A stretch of DNA of 64,000 bases from Patescibacteria group bacterium (lineage in GTDB: Bacteria > Patescibacteria > Paceibacteria > UBA6257 > 2-01-FULL-56-20), in the NCBI GenBank assembly GCA_018971305.1, contig JAGXBC010000001.1:255839-319838 (forward strand), in the 5' to 3' direction. The notes beneath the pieces are model-generated. The model was not told the origin of the DNA and did no database searches. It worked only from the letters and a program-made list of their open reading frames with translations. The position numbers and the translations under genes were made by a program. This document shows positions 40,287 to 49,010 of this stretch, piece after piece; the stretch's first letter is position 1; the number at the start of each line of letters is the position of its first letter.

Positions 40287-40327
40287 GTCCCGCAGAAGCA
40301 TGGCGGATGCGGGACTAATGGTTTTTG
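40287..40327 (+). terminator. Probable terminator after tRNA-Pro
   Basis: GTCCCGCA (40287-40294) and TGCGGGAC (40308-40315), 13-nt loop, then TAATGGTTTTTG. A further hairpin AACATCT/AGATGTT precedes it at 40249-40281. Confidence 0.6.
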
Positions 40328-40379
40328 CGAGCGCTCTAAATTTTCAAGACCAGACCGAGTATAATTAATTTTATCGTAC

Positions 40380-40408
40380 TTGAATAAGGATTTTACTTTC
40401 GTTACAAT
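40380..40408 (+). promoter_or_regulatory. Promoter of tRNA-Phe
   Basis: TTGAAT (40380-40385) and TACAAT (40403-40408), spacer 17 bp, 10 nt before the tRNA. Confidence 0.7.
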
Positions 40409-40418
40409 ACGAAAAATC

Positions 40419-40490
40419 GCCTGGGTAGCTCAGTGGTAGAGCGCAGCCCTGAAGAGGCTGGCGTCCGGTGTTCGATTCACCGCCCAGGCA
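40419..40490 (+). tRNA. tRNA-Phe(GAA)
   Basis: Acceptor GCCTGGG/CCCAGGC, D arm AGCTCAGTGGTAGAGC, anticodon arm CAGCC-CTGAAGA-GGCTG with anticodon GAA, T arm CGGTGTTCGATTCACCG. Discriminator A. Confidence 0.96.
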
Positions 40491-40496
40491 CAAAAA

Positions 40497-40524
40497 TAAA
40501 AAACCGCCGATACGGCGGTTTTTT
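40497..40524. terminator. Bidirectional terminator between tRNA-Phe and rpsA
   Basis: AACCGCCG (40502-40509) and CGGCGGTT (40513-40520), 3-nt loop, with A-tract on the left and T-tract on the right, so it works on both strands. Confidence 0.88.
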
Positions 40525-40533
40525 AAATGGAGA

Positions 40534-41637
40534 CTACTTCTTCAATTTCAGAACAATTCTTTTTTCTTCGGGTTTTACCGAGTCAATTACGAATTTGTGT
40601 GGAGTGTCCGGGGTCAATGCCGCTTTCATTTCGTCGGCGCCGCCGAATTCCGAAATGTGTATGAGCCCCTGGTGTCCGCCTTCCAGGTTAATAACCGCTC
40701 CGAATGGATTGAATTTATAGACGGTGCCGGAAATTTCTTGGCCGGCTTTGTATGATTCGCTTATTCTTTCCCAAGGATTGGACTCCATGGCTTTAAGCGA
40801 AAGGAAAACCTTGCCCTCTTTAATGTCTACGATTTTTATTTTTATCTGGTCGTTAACTTTTACTATCTCTTTAGGATTATCCACGAGGCGGTGGGCGAGC
40901 TCCGAAATATGGACCATGCCTTCAATGTCCGGGTTATCAACGAAGCGCACGAAAACTCCGAAGTCGGCGATGCCCGAAACCAATCCATCCACGACTTGCC
41001 CTACGGAATATTTGGACAATAATTCTTTGACGTTGGCCGAGAGAACTTCGCGTTCGGAAACTATCAGTTTATTGCTCCGGGGATTCATATCTATGATCTT
41101 CACGCCTAATTCTTCGCCGATGAATTTTTTAAGTTCGTCTGCTATTTTTTGGCGATCGTTGTCCGTAACGCGGGGGTAGTGGTCAAGAGATAACTGCGAA
41201 ACAGGCAGGAAAGCTTTAAGGTCTATGTCACCGACAGAGGTAGTAAGCCCTCCGGCGTTCGCTGCCAACACCTTTACTTTAATAACTTCGCCGATTTCCA
41301 TGAGGTCTCCGACTTGTTGCCAGAGTTTTTGTTTTCCGGCTTCCGACAGAGAAAGTTCTATGTAGCCGTTCTCGCCGTCAACATTAACGATTTTTGCAGG
41401 GATTTTTGCTCCTACTTCCAGATTACGTAAAATTTCCCTGGCGTTTATGGCCTCAACTCCGAAGACAAGGCCGGTTCCGAATCTTCCTAAATCAAAGTAG
41501 GCCTCGCGGGGAAGTTTCTTGATAAGCGTCGCTTCCACGACGTTGCTTTCCCTCGGCCAATCTGCGGCTTGCAGCTCGTTCTTGATAGCCGTGGTCAGAG
41601 CCGAATCTATTTTGTCGTTTTGTTCTACTGTTGGCAT
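40534..41637 (-). CDS. rpsA: 30S ribosomal protein S1 / S1-domain protein
   Basis: 367 aa with four S1 RNA-binding repeats, the clearest being VGQVVDGLVSGIADFGVFVRF...IEGMVHISELAH and AGQEISGTVYKFNPFGAVINLEGGHQGLIHISEFG. Bacterial S1 has four to six repeats; four are usual for non-proteobacterial forms. It helps mRNA binding to the 30S subunit, which matters if the many leaderless mRNAs here are translated differently. It ends in a bidirectional terminator shared with tRNA-Phe. Confidence 0.9.
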   Translation of the reverse strand: MPTVEQNDKIDSALTTAIKNELQAADWPRESNVVEATLIKKLPREAYFDLGRFGTGLVFGVEAINAREILRNLEVGAKIPAKIVNVDGENGYIELSLSEAGKQKLWQQVGDLMEIGEVIKVKVLAANAGGLTTSVGDIDLKAFLPVSQLSLDHYPRVTDNDRQKIADELKKFIGEELGVKIIDMNPRSNKLIVSEREVLSANVKELLSKYSVGQVVDGLVSGIADFGVFVRFVDNPDIEGMVHISELAHRLVDNPKEIVKVNDQIKIKIVDIKEGKVFLSLKAMESNPWERISESYKAGQEISGTVYKFNPFGAVINLEGGHQGLIHISEFGGADEMKAALTPDTPHKFVIDSVKPEEKRIVLKLKK

Positions 41638-41679
41638 TAGGGTTGATTATAGATATCTAAACAAAAAAAGCAAGTTTTA

Positions 41680-41706
41680 TAAAAAAAGAAGCCCGGTTTG
41701 GGCTTC
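41680..41706 (-). terminator. Terminator of the HIT gene
   Basis: GAAGCCC/GGGCTTC, 5-nt loop, followed by TTTTTTTATAAAA on the minus strand. Confidence 0.88.
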
Positions 41707-42316
41707 AGATGTAGTAAGGCTTGAATCTTTCTACCGTTTCAGACCACAGTTGGCGGTCCAGTTCGGGGTCCATTGTCCGCCAATTGGCTCTCTCGGGTCG
41801 CCCGAGAGCTTTGGCCGCAACTATCCGCCAGTACATTGATTCTGCGGGAGGATTCCAGCAGACCTGTGGTCCCTCGTCGTGTCCTATCCAAAAAAGATAG
41901 GGCCGCGGGTTTTTCTGATAAAGAGTTGCCAGTTTGCTTAGGGGATAAAAGGATTCTACTTCCGCGTTGGGAAAATCTTTGGCAATTGCTACGGAAGGTT
42001 TTATGTCGAAGGGTATTATATGAATATGGGCATGCGGTATTGTTTGTGCGACCTTACCATGCTCAACGATGGTAACTGGAGATTCATATTCGCATAAAGT
42101 TATAGTGGCAGCGGACAATACCATCAAGTCCAACTCTTCGTGGATAACTTTTTCGTCCAGAGCTCCGATACAGGGAACCTGCTCCTTGGGGAAAATAAGC
42201 GTGTAGCCGCCGTCAGTGATTTGTCCTAGGGTTGCAATTTGATGAAATCCTGGGCTCTCATATATGTGTCGTTCTTCAAACTGAGTTCTGTCACAAAAAG
42301 CGCATGGTTTGTCCAT
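41705..42316 (-). CDS. HIT-family protein
   Basis: 203 aa. The HIT motif HAHIHIIPFD (His-x-His-x-His) is seen at about residue 115-125, and the N-terminal CAFCDRTQ adds a possible zinc-binding CxxC. HIT proteins are nucleotidyl hydrolases or transferases (for example of diadenosine polyphosphates or AMP-lysine). The C-terminal 60 residues are longer than in the smallest HIT enzymes. Start is supported by the Shine-Dalgarno GGGGTG 5 nt before the ATG. Stop is TGA. Confidence 0.88.
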   Translation of the reverse strand: MDKPCAFCDRTQFEERHIYESPGFHQIATLGQITDGGYTLIFPKEQVPCIGALDEKVIHEELDLMVLSAATITLCEYESPVTIVEHGKVAQTIPHAHIHIIPFDIKPSVAIAKDFPNAEVESFYPLSKLATLYQKNPRPYLFWIGHDEGPQVCWNPPAESMYWRIVAAKALGRPERANWRTMDPELDRQLWSETVERFKPYYI

Positions 42317-42391
42317 CTGGTCACCCCTTAAATTAATATCGCTGCCCGAAGTTTATGTTTTGCCCGTGTTTTTGTCAATAAATAACCGGCT

Positions 42392-42440
42392 GCAGACAGA
42401 GTGGTATTTCCCTGTCTGCCGGGAAATAGGAACTGGCAGA
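42392..42440. other. Three mutually exclusive stems between HIT and MBL genes
   Basis: GCAGACAG/CTGTCTGC (42392-42399, 42412-42419), TATTTCCC/GGGAAATA (42405-42412, 42421-42428) and TCTGCC/GGCAGA (42415-42420, 42435-42440) share bases, so only one can form at a time. It lies in the divergent region of the two genes. Confidence 0.5.
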
Positions 42441-42493
42441 TAATAAAAAAGACATTGGCAATTAAGGCGAATTTCTGCTAAAATATATGAGAA

Positions 42494-43063
42494 ATGGTCA
42501 TCAATTATTTGGGTAATGGCTCGTTCAGGTTGCAGAGCGGAGAAACATCGCTTCTCGTCAATCCCGAAAACAACCGCTTCAAGGCGGATGTCGTTTTGCG
42601 CACTCTTTCACCGGTTGATTTGGCCAAAGACGAGAATGCCGCGCCGAACGAAATTTCTTTCGCCGGCGAATATGAAATAAAAGGAGTGGAGATAACTGGC
42701 ATCGCGCTTCCCGAGGAATCCGGAGAAAAATTTTTGAAGACGGCCTATTCTGTTAAATGGGAAGATATCAAGCTGGCTTTCTTGGGGCATATGTCCAAGA
42801 TGCCTTCGTCCGATATCATGGAGAGATTGGCCGAGCCGGATGTTTTGTTCTTGCCGGTCGGCGGCGGGCATTTTCTTTCTCCGGAACTTGCGGCGAAACT
42901 GGTGAAGCAGATTGAGCCGGCTTTTGTAATCCCGGATTTTTATAAAAGCCCCGCAGATTTTTTAAAGGCCATGGGCCAGAAGGCGGAGCCGCAGGAAAAA
43001 TTGGTTTTTAAGAAAAAAGATCTGGAGAATTCTAAGAGCCAGGTTATTGTATTGAAAACATAA
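42494..43063 (+). CDS. Metallo-beta-lactamase-fold protein, metal site degenerate
   Basis: 189 aa. VINYLGNGSFRLQSGETSLLVNP and LAFLGHMSKMP resemble the UlaG-like branch of the metallo-beta-lactamase fold, but the canonical HxHxDH is absent; only LFLPVGGGHFLS and VIPDFYKS retain parts of later motifs. It may be a non-catalytic relative. A possible promoter TTGGCA-18-TAAAAT lies upstream. It is followed by a small membrane protein gene (17 bp) and gyrA (4 bp more), so these three may be one transcript. Confidence 0.75.
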   Translation: MVINYLGNGSFRLQSGETSLLVNPENNRFKADVVLRTLSPVDLAKDENAAPNEISFAGEYEIKGVEITGIALPEESGEKFLKTAYSVKWEDIKLAFLGHMSKMPSSDIMERLAEPDVLFLPVGGGHFLSPELAAKLVKQIEPAFVIPDFYKSPADFLKAMGQKAEPQEKLVFKKKDLENSKSQVIVLKT

Positions 43064-43080
43064 CGATATAAGATTAAAAA

Positions 43081-43410
43081 ATGGAAGATTTTTTGGGGAA
43101 AATTCAATCCGCGGACGAATCGACGAAAAGGCGCTGGATTATAATATGTACGATAGTCATTATGGTTGTTATTCTGTATGTCTGGCTTGCCTACTTTAAT
43201 AATCTGATGGCCAGCGTTTCCAATCAGGGGGAGAATATTGCCGATACGTCAGGCAGTCCGGCTGCAGCCCGTACGAGCAGCGGCTCGACGTTTTTACAAT
43301 CTGTAAAAAATTCTCCGGCCTTCATCTACAATATTTTTACCAATAGCATCAGTTTCCTTGGCGGGATTCTACAATCACCGCGCGAATATATAGTTAAGCC
43401 GCCGCAATAA
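43081..43410 (+). CDS. Small single-span membrane protein
   Basis: 109 aa. N-terminal about 20 residues cytosolic and charged (MEDFLGKIQSADESTKRRW), one strong helix (IIICTIVIMVVILYVWLAYF), and an external Ser/Ala-rich tail. The gene ends 4 bp before gyrA and starts 17 bp after the MBL-fold gene. No family recognised. The placement suggests co-expression only. Confidence 0.7.
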   Translation: MEDFLGKIQSADESTKRRWIIICTIVIMVVILYVWLAYFNNLMASVSNQGENIADTSGSPAAARTSSGSTFLQSVKNSPAFIYNIFTNSISFLGGILQSPREYIVKPPQ

Positions 43411-43414
43411 ACTT

Positions 43415-45853
43415 ATGTCTAACATCGAACCACGGGAAATAACAAAAGAGCTTAAGGAGTCGTATTTGGATTACGCCATGTCCGTGATAGTCTCGCGCGC
43501 CCTGCCCGACGTGCGCGACGGACTAAAACCGGTGCACAGGAGAATTCTCTGGGACATGTGGGACAGCGGGCTCACGCATCTTTCCAAATTCAGAAAATCG
43601 GCGAACGTCATCGGTCAGGTTCTGGCTCGCTACCATCCGCACGGCGATGTTGCGGTTTACGATGCCCTCGTGAGAATGGCCCAGGATTTTTCTTTGCGAT
43701 ATCCCCTGATAGACGGGCAGGGAAACTTCGGTTCCATCGACGGCGATTCGGCTGCCGCTTACAGGTATACCGAGGCCAAACTCTCTAAAATATCAGAAGA
43801 GCTGCTTTTGGATATAGATAAAGAAACCGTGGAATGGCGGCCGAATTACGATGCAACACGCGAAGAGCCGTCTGTTTTGCCGGCCAAATTGCCGAATTTA
43901 TTACTAAATGGTTCTTTGGGTATCGCGGTCGGTATGACCACGAATATCCCGCCGCATAATTTGACCGAAATTGCCGACGCGATTTTGTATCTGGCGGATA
44001 ACTCCGATGCCACGAGCGAAGACCTTTTGAAATTTATTAAAGGACCGGACTTTCCTACTGGCGGTATAATTTTTGACGAAAAGGCGATTAAGGCCGCCTA
44101 TGTTTCCGGCCGGGGAGGAATTACCACGCGAGCCAAGGCGGAAATAACAGAAAAAAAGAATAAGCAATTCGACATAGTTATTACCGAGATTCCTTATCAG
44201 GTGAACAAATCAGAGCTAATCAAGAAAATTGCCGAGCTTGCCCAAGATAAAAAGATAGACGGCATCCGCGATATCCGCGACGAATCCGACAGGGAAGGAT
44301 TGCGTGTTGTGATCGAGCTCAAGAACAGCGTCCCGCCGCAGAAGATTTTGAATCAGCTTTACAATCACACCGACCTGCAAAAAGATTTTCACCTCAATAT
44401 GATTGCGCTTGTGAACGGAATTGAGCCGCAATTACTTTCGGTTAAAGACGTGCTCGCTGAATATCTCGGCCACAGGAAGAACGTCGTCAAAAGACGCACG
44501 CAATTTGACCTGAAGAAAGCCGAGGAGAGGGCCCATATTTTATCCGGTCTGCATAAAGCCCTTGGAGTTATAGATAAGGTCATCGCTACGATCAAAAAAT
44601 CCAAAGACCGTGAGGATGCCCACATAAACCTTGTAAAAATTTTCAAACTTTCGGATATTCAGGCGACGGCGATATTGGAGATGAAACTGCAAACCTTAGC
44701 GGCTCTGGAGCGCGAGAAGATTGAGGCGGAACTAAAAGAAAAGCTGGAAATAATTAAGGAGCTGAACTTGATATTAAAAAGCCCGGCTAGAATTTTGAAG
44801 ATAATAAAAGACGAGATAAGCGAGCTCAAAGAAAAGTATGGCGACGATAGGCGTACGCACGTCGTTGCCACGCCGCTCAAGGCCTTCCACGACGAGGATT
44901 TAATTCCGGAAGAAGACGCCATAGTAACTTTCTCCGCCGGCGGTTATATCAAACGTCTGCCGCCGGATACTTTCCGGGCCCAGAAGCGGGGCGGCAAGGG
45001 GCTAATCGGTTCGGAAGTTTCCGAAGAAGATGTACTTTCTCAGTTTTTCAGCGCCAAAACCCACGACAATCTGCTTTTCTTTACCGACAAGGGCCGAGTT
45101 TTTCAGACCAAGGTTTACGAGATACCCCCGGCAAGCCGTGTGTCCAAGGGCCGCGCCATACACAATTTCTTGGAGATACCGACAGACGAAAATGTTAGCG
45201 CGATTATCAGTTATTCAGAAAAAAAGGAAAAAACAAAAGAAAAAAGTTTCCTGATTATGGCTACGCAGAAAGGGCTTATCAAAAAAACAACGCTTGAAGA
45301 TTTTATGAACATCCGCCGCACCGGAATTATCGCCATCGCTCTTAAAAAGGGAGATATTTTGAAATGGGTCCGACTCTCCGGCGGCAGCGACCAGATCATG
45401 ATAACCACTAAGCTTGGCCAATCAATAAGATTTGAAGAGAAGCAGATCAGAGCTATGGGGCGAACGGCAGCTGGCGTTCGGGCAGTGAGATTGAAGAAAG
45501 ACGATGAAGTCGCCGGTTTTGATATAATTGAAGAGTCAAGATTAAAGGGACAAGATACGAGATTATTGGTTGTTATGACTAACGGTTTCGCCAAGCAAAC
45601 GCCGCTCAAGGAATATAAAATTCAGCATCGCGGCGGTTCCGGCATAAAAACCGCGAAGATAACGGCTAAAACCGGTCCGCTCGTGTCCGCACATGTAATT
45701 GGCGAAGAAAAAGAGATATTCGCGCTCTCTGCCAAGGGACAGATGATCCGAACTAATTTGGAGAGCGTAAGAAAAACAGGACGTTCGGCCCAGGGGGTGA
45801 AAATTATGAACTTGAAGGCCGGGGATAAGCTGGCGGGGACCGTAATTATATAA
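43415..45853 (+). CDS. gyrA: DNA gyrase subunit A
   Basis: 812 aa. Catalytic Tyr118 in AAAYRYTEAKL, the N-terminal winged-helix with RALPDVRDGLKPVHRRIL, and a C-terminal beta-pinwheel with the gyrase box QKRGGKG (in FRAQKRGGKGLIG), which separates gyrase from topoisomerase IV. It cuts and passes DNA to introduce negative supercoils. gyrB is not in this window. It is preceded by the small membrane protein gene. Confidence 0.97.
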   Translation: MSNIEPREITKELKESYLDYAMSVIVSRALPDVRDGLKPVHRRILWDMWDSGLTHLSKFRKSANVIGQVLARYHPHGDVAVYDALVRMAQDFSLRYPLIDGQGNFGSIDGDSAAAYRYTEAKLSKISEELLLDIDKETVEWRPNYDATREEPSVLPAKLPNLLLNGSLGIAVGMTTNIPPHNLTEIADAILYLADNSDATSEDLLKFIKGPDFPTGGIIFDEKAIKAAYVSGRGGITTRAKAEITEKKNKQFDIVITEIPYQVNKSELIKKIAELAQDKKIDGIRDIRDESDREGLRVVIELKNSVPPQKILNQLYNHTDLQKDFHLNMIALVNGIEPQLLSVKDVLAEYLGHRKNVVKRRTQFDLKKAEERAHILSGLHKALGVIDKVIATIKKSKDREDAHINLVKIFKLSDIQATAILEMKLQTLAALEREKIEAELKEKLEIIKELNLILKSPARILKIIKDEISELKEKYGDDRRTHVVATPLKAFHDEDLIPEEDAIVTFSAGGYIKRLPPDTFRAQKRGGKGLIGSEVSEEDVLSQFFSAKTHDNLLFFTDKGRVFQTKVYEIPPASRVSKGRAIHNFLEIPTDENVSAIISYSEKKEKTKEKSFLIMATQKGLIKKTTLEDFMNIRRTGIIAIALKKGDILKWVRLSGGSDQIMITTKLGQSIRFEEKQIRAMGRTAAGVRAVRLKKDDEVAGFDIIEESRLKGQDTRLLVVMTNGFAKQTPLKEYKIQHRGGSGIKTAKITAKTGPLVSAHVIGEEKEIFALSAKGQMIRTNLESVRKTGRSAQGVKIMNLKAGDKLAGTVII

Positions 45854-45908
45854 AAAGCCGATTAGCTGGTTAGCTATCACGCTATCAAGCTGTAGGGCTG
45901 ATAAGCTA

Positions 45909-47192
45909 ATGAAGTTTTCCAAAAAACAAATAATCATTATAGCTGGAGGAGCAGTTTTATCTATTGTTTTAATCTATTTAGTTGCCGCAAATATCCGTCC
46001 CAAGCCCACCGTGGGGCCAAGTTTGACTTTGAATCTTTGGGGATTGGACGATAAATCCGCAATGTCCAAAATCATCGGCGGCTATCAAAAACTTAGGCCG
46101 ACAGTTAAAGTAAATTACCAGCAATTCTCTCCTGCCGATTACGAAAACCAGCTTCTTGAAGCGATGGCTTCCGGCCAGAGCCCGGATATCTTCTATATCG
46201 GCAACCATGGCGTACCCAAGAGTTTAGACAGAATTGTCGCCGTGAGTCCGACACAGTTTAATTTATCGGGCATACGGTCATTATTCCCGGCGGCCGTTGA
46301 GCAGGATTTTGTGCAGAACGGAACGATTTACGCCTTGCCCTTGTATATGGATACAATGGCTCTCATATATAACAAGGATTATTTCAATCAGGCGGCGATT
46401 GTTTATCCTCCGAAGACCTGGAACGATTTCCAAAACGATGTGAAGATTCTCAGGGTTATCAGTCCGAACGGGCAAATTGCCCGCGCTGGAGCCGCACTCG
46501 GCGGTTCGGAAAAAACTGTTGATGCCGGCGTGGACTTAATCAATCTCCTGATGCTGCAGAACGGAACGCAGATGATACCGAGCAACTTCCAGGGTTACAC
46601 CCCACAGGGTTTTGGCGACTCGGGCTTGGCGGCATTCAATTTTTATCTGCAGTTTGTTAACAGCACTTCTCCTTATTACACTTGGAACGAGGGGCAGGGC
46701 AATTCCTTAGACAGCTTTGCCGGCGGCAAGACGGCGATGATTCTTAACTATCAATCGGCCATTTCCGTTATCCAGAGTAAGGGTCCTTATATAAATCTGG
46801 CCGTTGCGCCGATGCCTCAGCCGACCGGTGCAAAACTTGATGTCAATTATCCTCGCTATTATGGCCTTGTTGTTTCCAAGCTCAGTAAAGCAACGAGTTG
46901 GGCCTGGGATTTTGTAATTTACGCGTCTACAAACGAGAGCGCGCAACAAGCTTATTTAGGAGCAACCGGCAGGCCGCCGGCGCTACTTTCGCTTATCAAT
47001 GCCGACTTGAATGATTTGAATTTGGGGGTTTTTGCCAAGCAGGCGCTTACCGCCCGCTCCTGGTATATACCGGATGATACTAAAGTTGAAGACAGCTTCA
47101 ACTCGGCGATAGAGAATGTTCTTAGCGGCAAGATAAATTCCAAGGTTGCTCTTGATCAAGTGGGAGGAGCAATAGGGCAATTATTGAAATAA
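45909..47192 (+). CDS. Extracellular solute-binding protein (family 1)
   Basis: 427 aa. N-terminal signal/anchor helix (QIIIIAGGAVLSIVLIYLVAA), no lipobox Cys, then a typical family 1 ABC sugar-binding protein pattern: LNLWGLDDKSAMSKIIGGYQKLRPTVKVNYQQF, GQSPDIFYI, ALPLYMDTMALIYNKDYF. No permease or ATPase gene lies near, so the transport partner is elsewhere or the protein works alone at the surface. It precedes the pilin cluster by 37 bp; link to it is unknown. Confidence 0.85.
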   Translation: MKFSKKQIIIIAGGAVLSIVLIYLVAANIRPKPTVGPSLTLNLWGLDDKSAMSKIIGGYQKLRPTVKVNYQQFSPADYENQLLEAMASGQSPDIFYIGNHGVPKSLDRIVAVSPTQFNLSGIRSLFPAAVEQDFVQNGTIYALPLYMDTMALIYNKDYFNQAAIVYPPKTWNDFQNDVKILRVISPNGQIARAGAALGGSEKTVDAGVDLINLLMLQNGTQMIPSNFQGYTPQGFGDSGLAAFNFYLQFVNSTSPYYTWNEGQGNSLDSFAGGKTAMILNYQSAISVIQSKGPYINLAVAPMPQPTGAKLDVNYPRYYGLVVSKLSKATSWAWDFVIYASTNESAQQAYLGATGRPPALLSLINADLNDLNLGVFAKQALTARSWYIPDDTKVEDSFNSAIENVLSGKINSKVALDQVGGAIGQLLK

Positions 47193-47228
47193 CAAAACGC
47201 ATAACCCTGAACACCGATAATTAAGCCG

Positions 47229-49007
47229 ATGAAAAAATTTTATATTCTATGTTCTATGGTTGGCGTTCTGCTGTTGTCGGCCGGTTTTGTATTTTCTGTT
47301 CAGTTGGCCAATGCCCAAAGCTGCGGCAATGGCAATTTCTGCAGTATCACTGTTCAGTTGGGAGCTCCCAGCCAAAGCGTTTCGTCTGGTGGGGAATTTC
47401 TTAGCTTCACTGCGACTGTCTCGTGGAATGATGCCAGCTATATTGATTCTAATAATAACTATTGCGGTTCGGGAAATTATTCGTATTGTAGCCAGGGAAA
47501 CTCCGTGAGCGTAGTCCTCGCCCAATCGACAGGTTCCGGTTATACGGTTGTAAACAGTAATTCCGTTACGCTCGTTGCCACTGGGAGCACTAATCAAGCC
47601 ACGACATTTTTCAGCGCGAATGTTCCATTATCTTCAACTGCCACGACGGCTTCATTCGTAGTAATAGTATTGCCCTCCGGTGCAACCATTCCGGCAGTAG
47701 GCAGTAGTATAAGCGTATCATCTCCTTCAAGTAATGTTGTGTCCGTATCTATCCCGGCAGCCAATACCTATACGTATTGTATAGATACGAAAAGTTGTAT
47801 CCTCGGCGATGGCGGCGCCGGTTGTCCAACTTCCACTACCTGTCCTAATGGGTGCAATGGAACTTACGATACGCAAGCAGATTGCGTATCAAGTAATGGT
47901 GGCGGCACAGTCTCCTCAAATTTATGCCCTGCTACCTATTACGAGCAATGCAATGCCAACTCAAGCGGCGGGAATTCGTGTATGACGTCAAGCGATTGCA
48001 ACGACTCAAGCAAATGCTTCTCCTGCGATACTACTTCGAATTTCTCCGATTCAAGCTGTAATACTTCTTGCGCGGTTTCGGGAACCGGCAGCACGAGCGG
48101 GGCATTTTACTCTTGCCCCGCTAACGGCACATGCAATTTTTATACAAGCTTGGCCGTTTGTAACGCCATCTGTAGTGGAACATGCAGTGGGCCGTTTAGT
48201 TCTGGATGCAACGGCAGTTTGTCGTCGTATACCTTTTGCATAGATACACAGAGTTGCGTTGTCGGCGATGGCGGTGCCGGTTGTCCAACTTCCACTACCT
48301 GTCCAAATGGGTGTAATGGAACTTATGATACGCAAGCAGATTGCGTATCAAGCAATGGTGGCAGTAGTGGTTATGGATACCAAGATGCTAGTGGGAAATG
48401 CTTCAGTACGCTATCGGATTGTACGAATGGCGGGTCTGGCGGATGTGTGCCGTGCGCATCGTCTTGTGTTGACGGTTCTGATTGCACGATTGGCAGCTCT
48501 GGCGGCACTACCGCAACCGGCTGCGCATCTTTTACAGCTCAATCGGGATGCGAGGCCGCCGGTTGTTCGTGGAGTGGTAGTTCCTGTACCAGTCCCAGCA
48601 CAACACCGCCATCGCTCAGCGGCATTCAGATGCCGGCGCTCTGGCCGACCGGATATTGGGCACCGACCGGGCTTTTATCCTGCAATAATACAAAAAACTC
48701 GGATAATACCATTAAGCTTAACTGCACCAGTTTGGCCGACCTAATGCAAACCTTGTTGAATATCCTTTCTTTCGCCATGACTATCGCCATATTCGTTTTA
48801 GCTCCTATATTTTTCGCTTGGGGGGGCATAATGATAATGATTGCCGGAGCATCGCCCGATAAATTCGCGACCGGAAAGAAAATTTTAACGGGAACTATAA
48901 TCGGCGTTGTTATTGTGCTCGCTTCTTACCTTATCGTCAGTACCTTCGTTAGTGCACTCGGCATACTTTGTGTCGGTGGTTTCAGTAGCGGGTCGTGCCC
49001 GTTATAG
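47229..49007 (+). CDS. Cys-rich exported protein with C-terminal VirB2-like pilin domain
   Basis: 592 aa. Signal peptide (ILCSMVGVLLLSAGFVFSVQLANAQ), a beta-rich Ser/Thr region to about residue 175, then a long cysteine-rich region with a duplicated unit (FCIDTQSC...GDGGAGCPTSTTCPNGCNGTYDTQ at about residues 181-225 and 334-378). The last about 100 residues have two helices separated by a short charged loop (ASPDKFATGKKI), the hallmark of VirB2/TrbC pilins. It looks like a pilin fused to a disulfide-rich outer domain. It is 3 bp before the next gene, which also carries a pilin-like part. Confidence 0.82.
   Translation: MKKFYILCSMVGVLLLSAGFVFSVQLANAQSCGNGNFCSITVQLGAPSQSVSSGGEFLSFTATVSWNDASYIDSNNNYCGSGNYSYCSQGNSVSVVLAQSTGSGYTVVNSNSVTLVATGSTNQATTFFSANVPLSSTATTASFVVIVLPSGATIPAVGSSISVSSPSSNVVSVSIPAANTYTYCIDTKSCILGDGGAGCPTSTTCPNGCNGTYDTQADCVSSNGGGTVSSNLCPATYYEQCNANSSGGNSCMTSSDCNDSSKCFSCDTTSNFSDSSCNTSCAVSGTGSTSGAFYSCPANGTCNFYTSLAVCNAICSGTCSGPFSSGCNGSLSSYTFCIDTQSCVVGDGGAGCPTSTTCPNGCNGTYDTQADCVSSNGGSSGYGYQDASGKCFSTLSDCTNGGSGGCVPCASSCVDGSDCTIGSSGGTTATGCASFTAQSGCEAAGCSWSGSSCTSPSTTPPSLSGIQMPALWPTGYWAPTGLLSCNNTKNSDNTIKLNCTSLADLMQTLLNILSFAMTIAIFVLAPIFFAWGGIMIMIAGASPDKFATGKKILTGTIIGVVIVLASYLIVSTFVSALGILCVGGFSSGSCPL
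47769..48362 (+). repeat. Near-identical coding repeat (two units)
   Basis: Unit 1 (47769-47903) and unit 2 (48228-48362) are offset by 459 bp, which is in frame, and differ at only a few positions in the main part. This indicates a recent internal duplication in the Cys-rich region. Confidence 0.8.
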
Positions 49008-49010
49008 CTT

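Noticed and set aside
42494..43063. Active metallo-beta-lactamase
   Set aside because: The HxHxDH zinc motif is missing, so only the fold, not the activity, is claimed.
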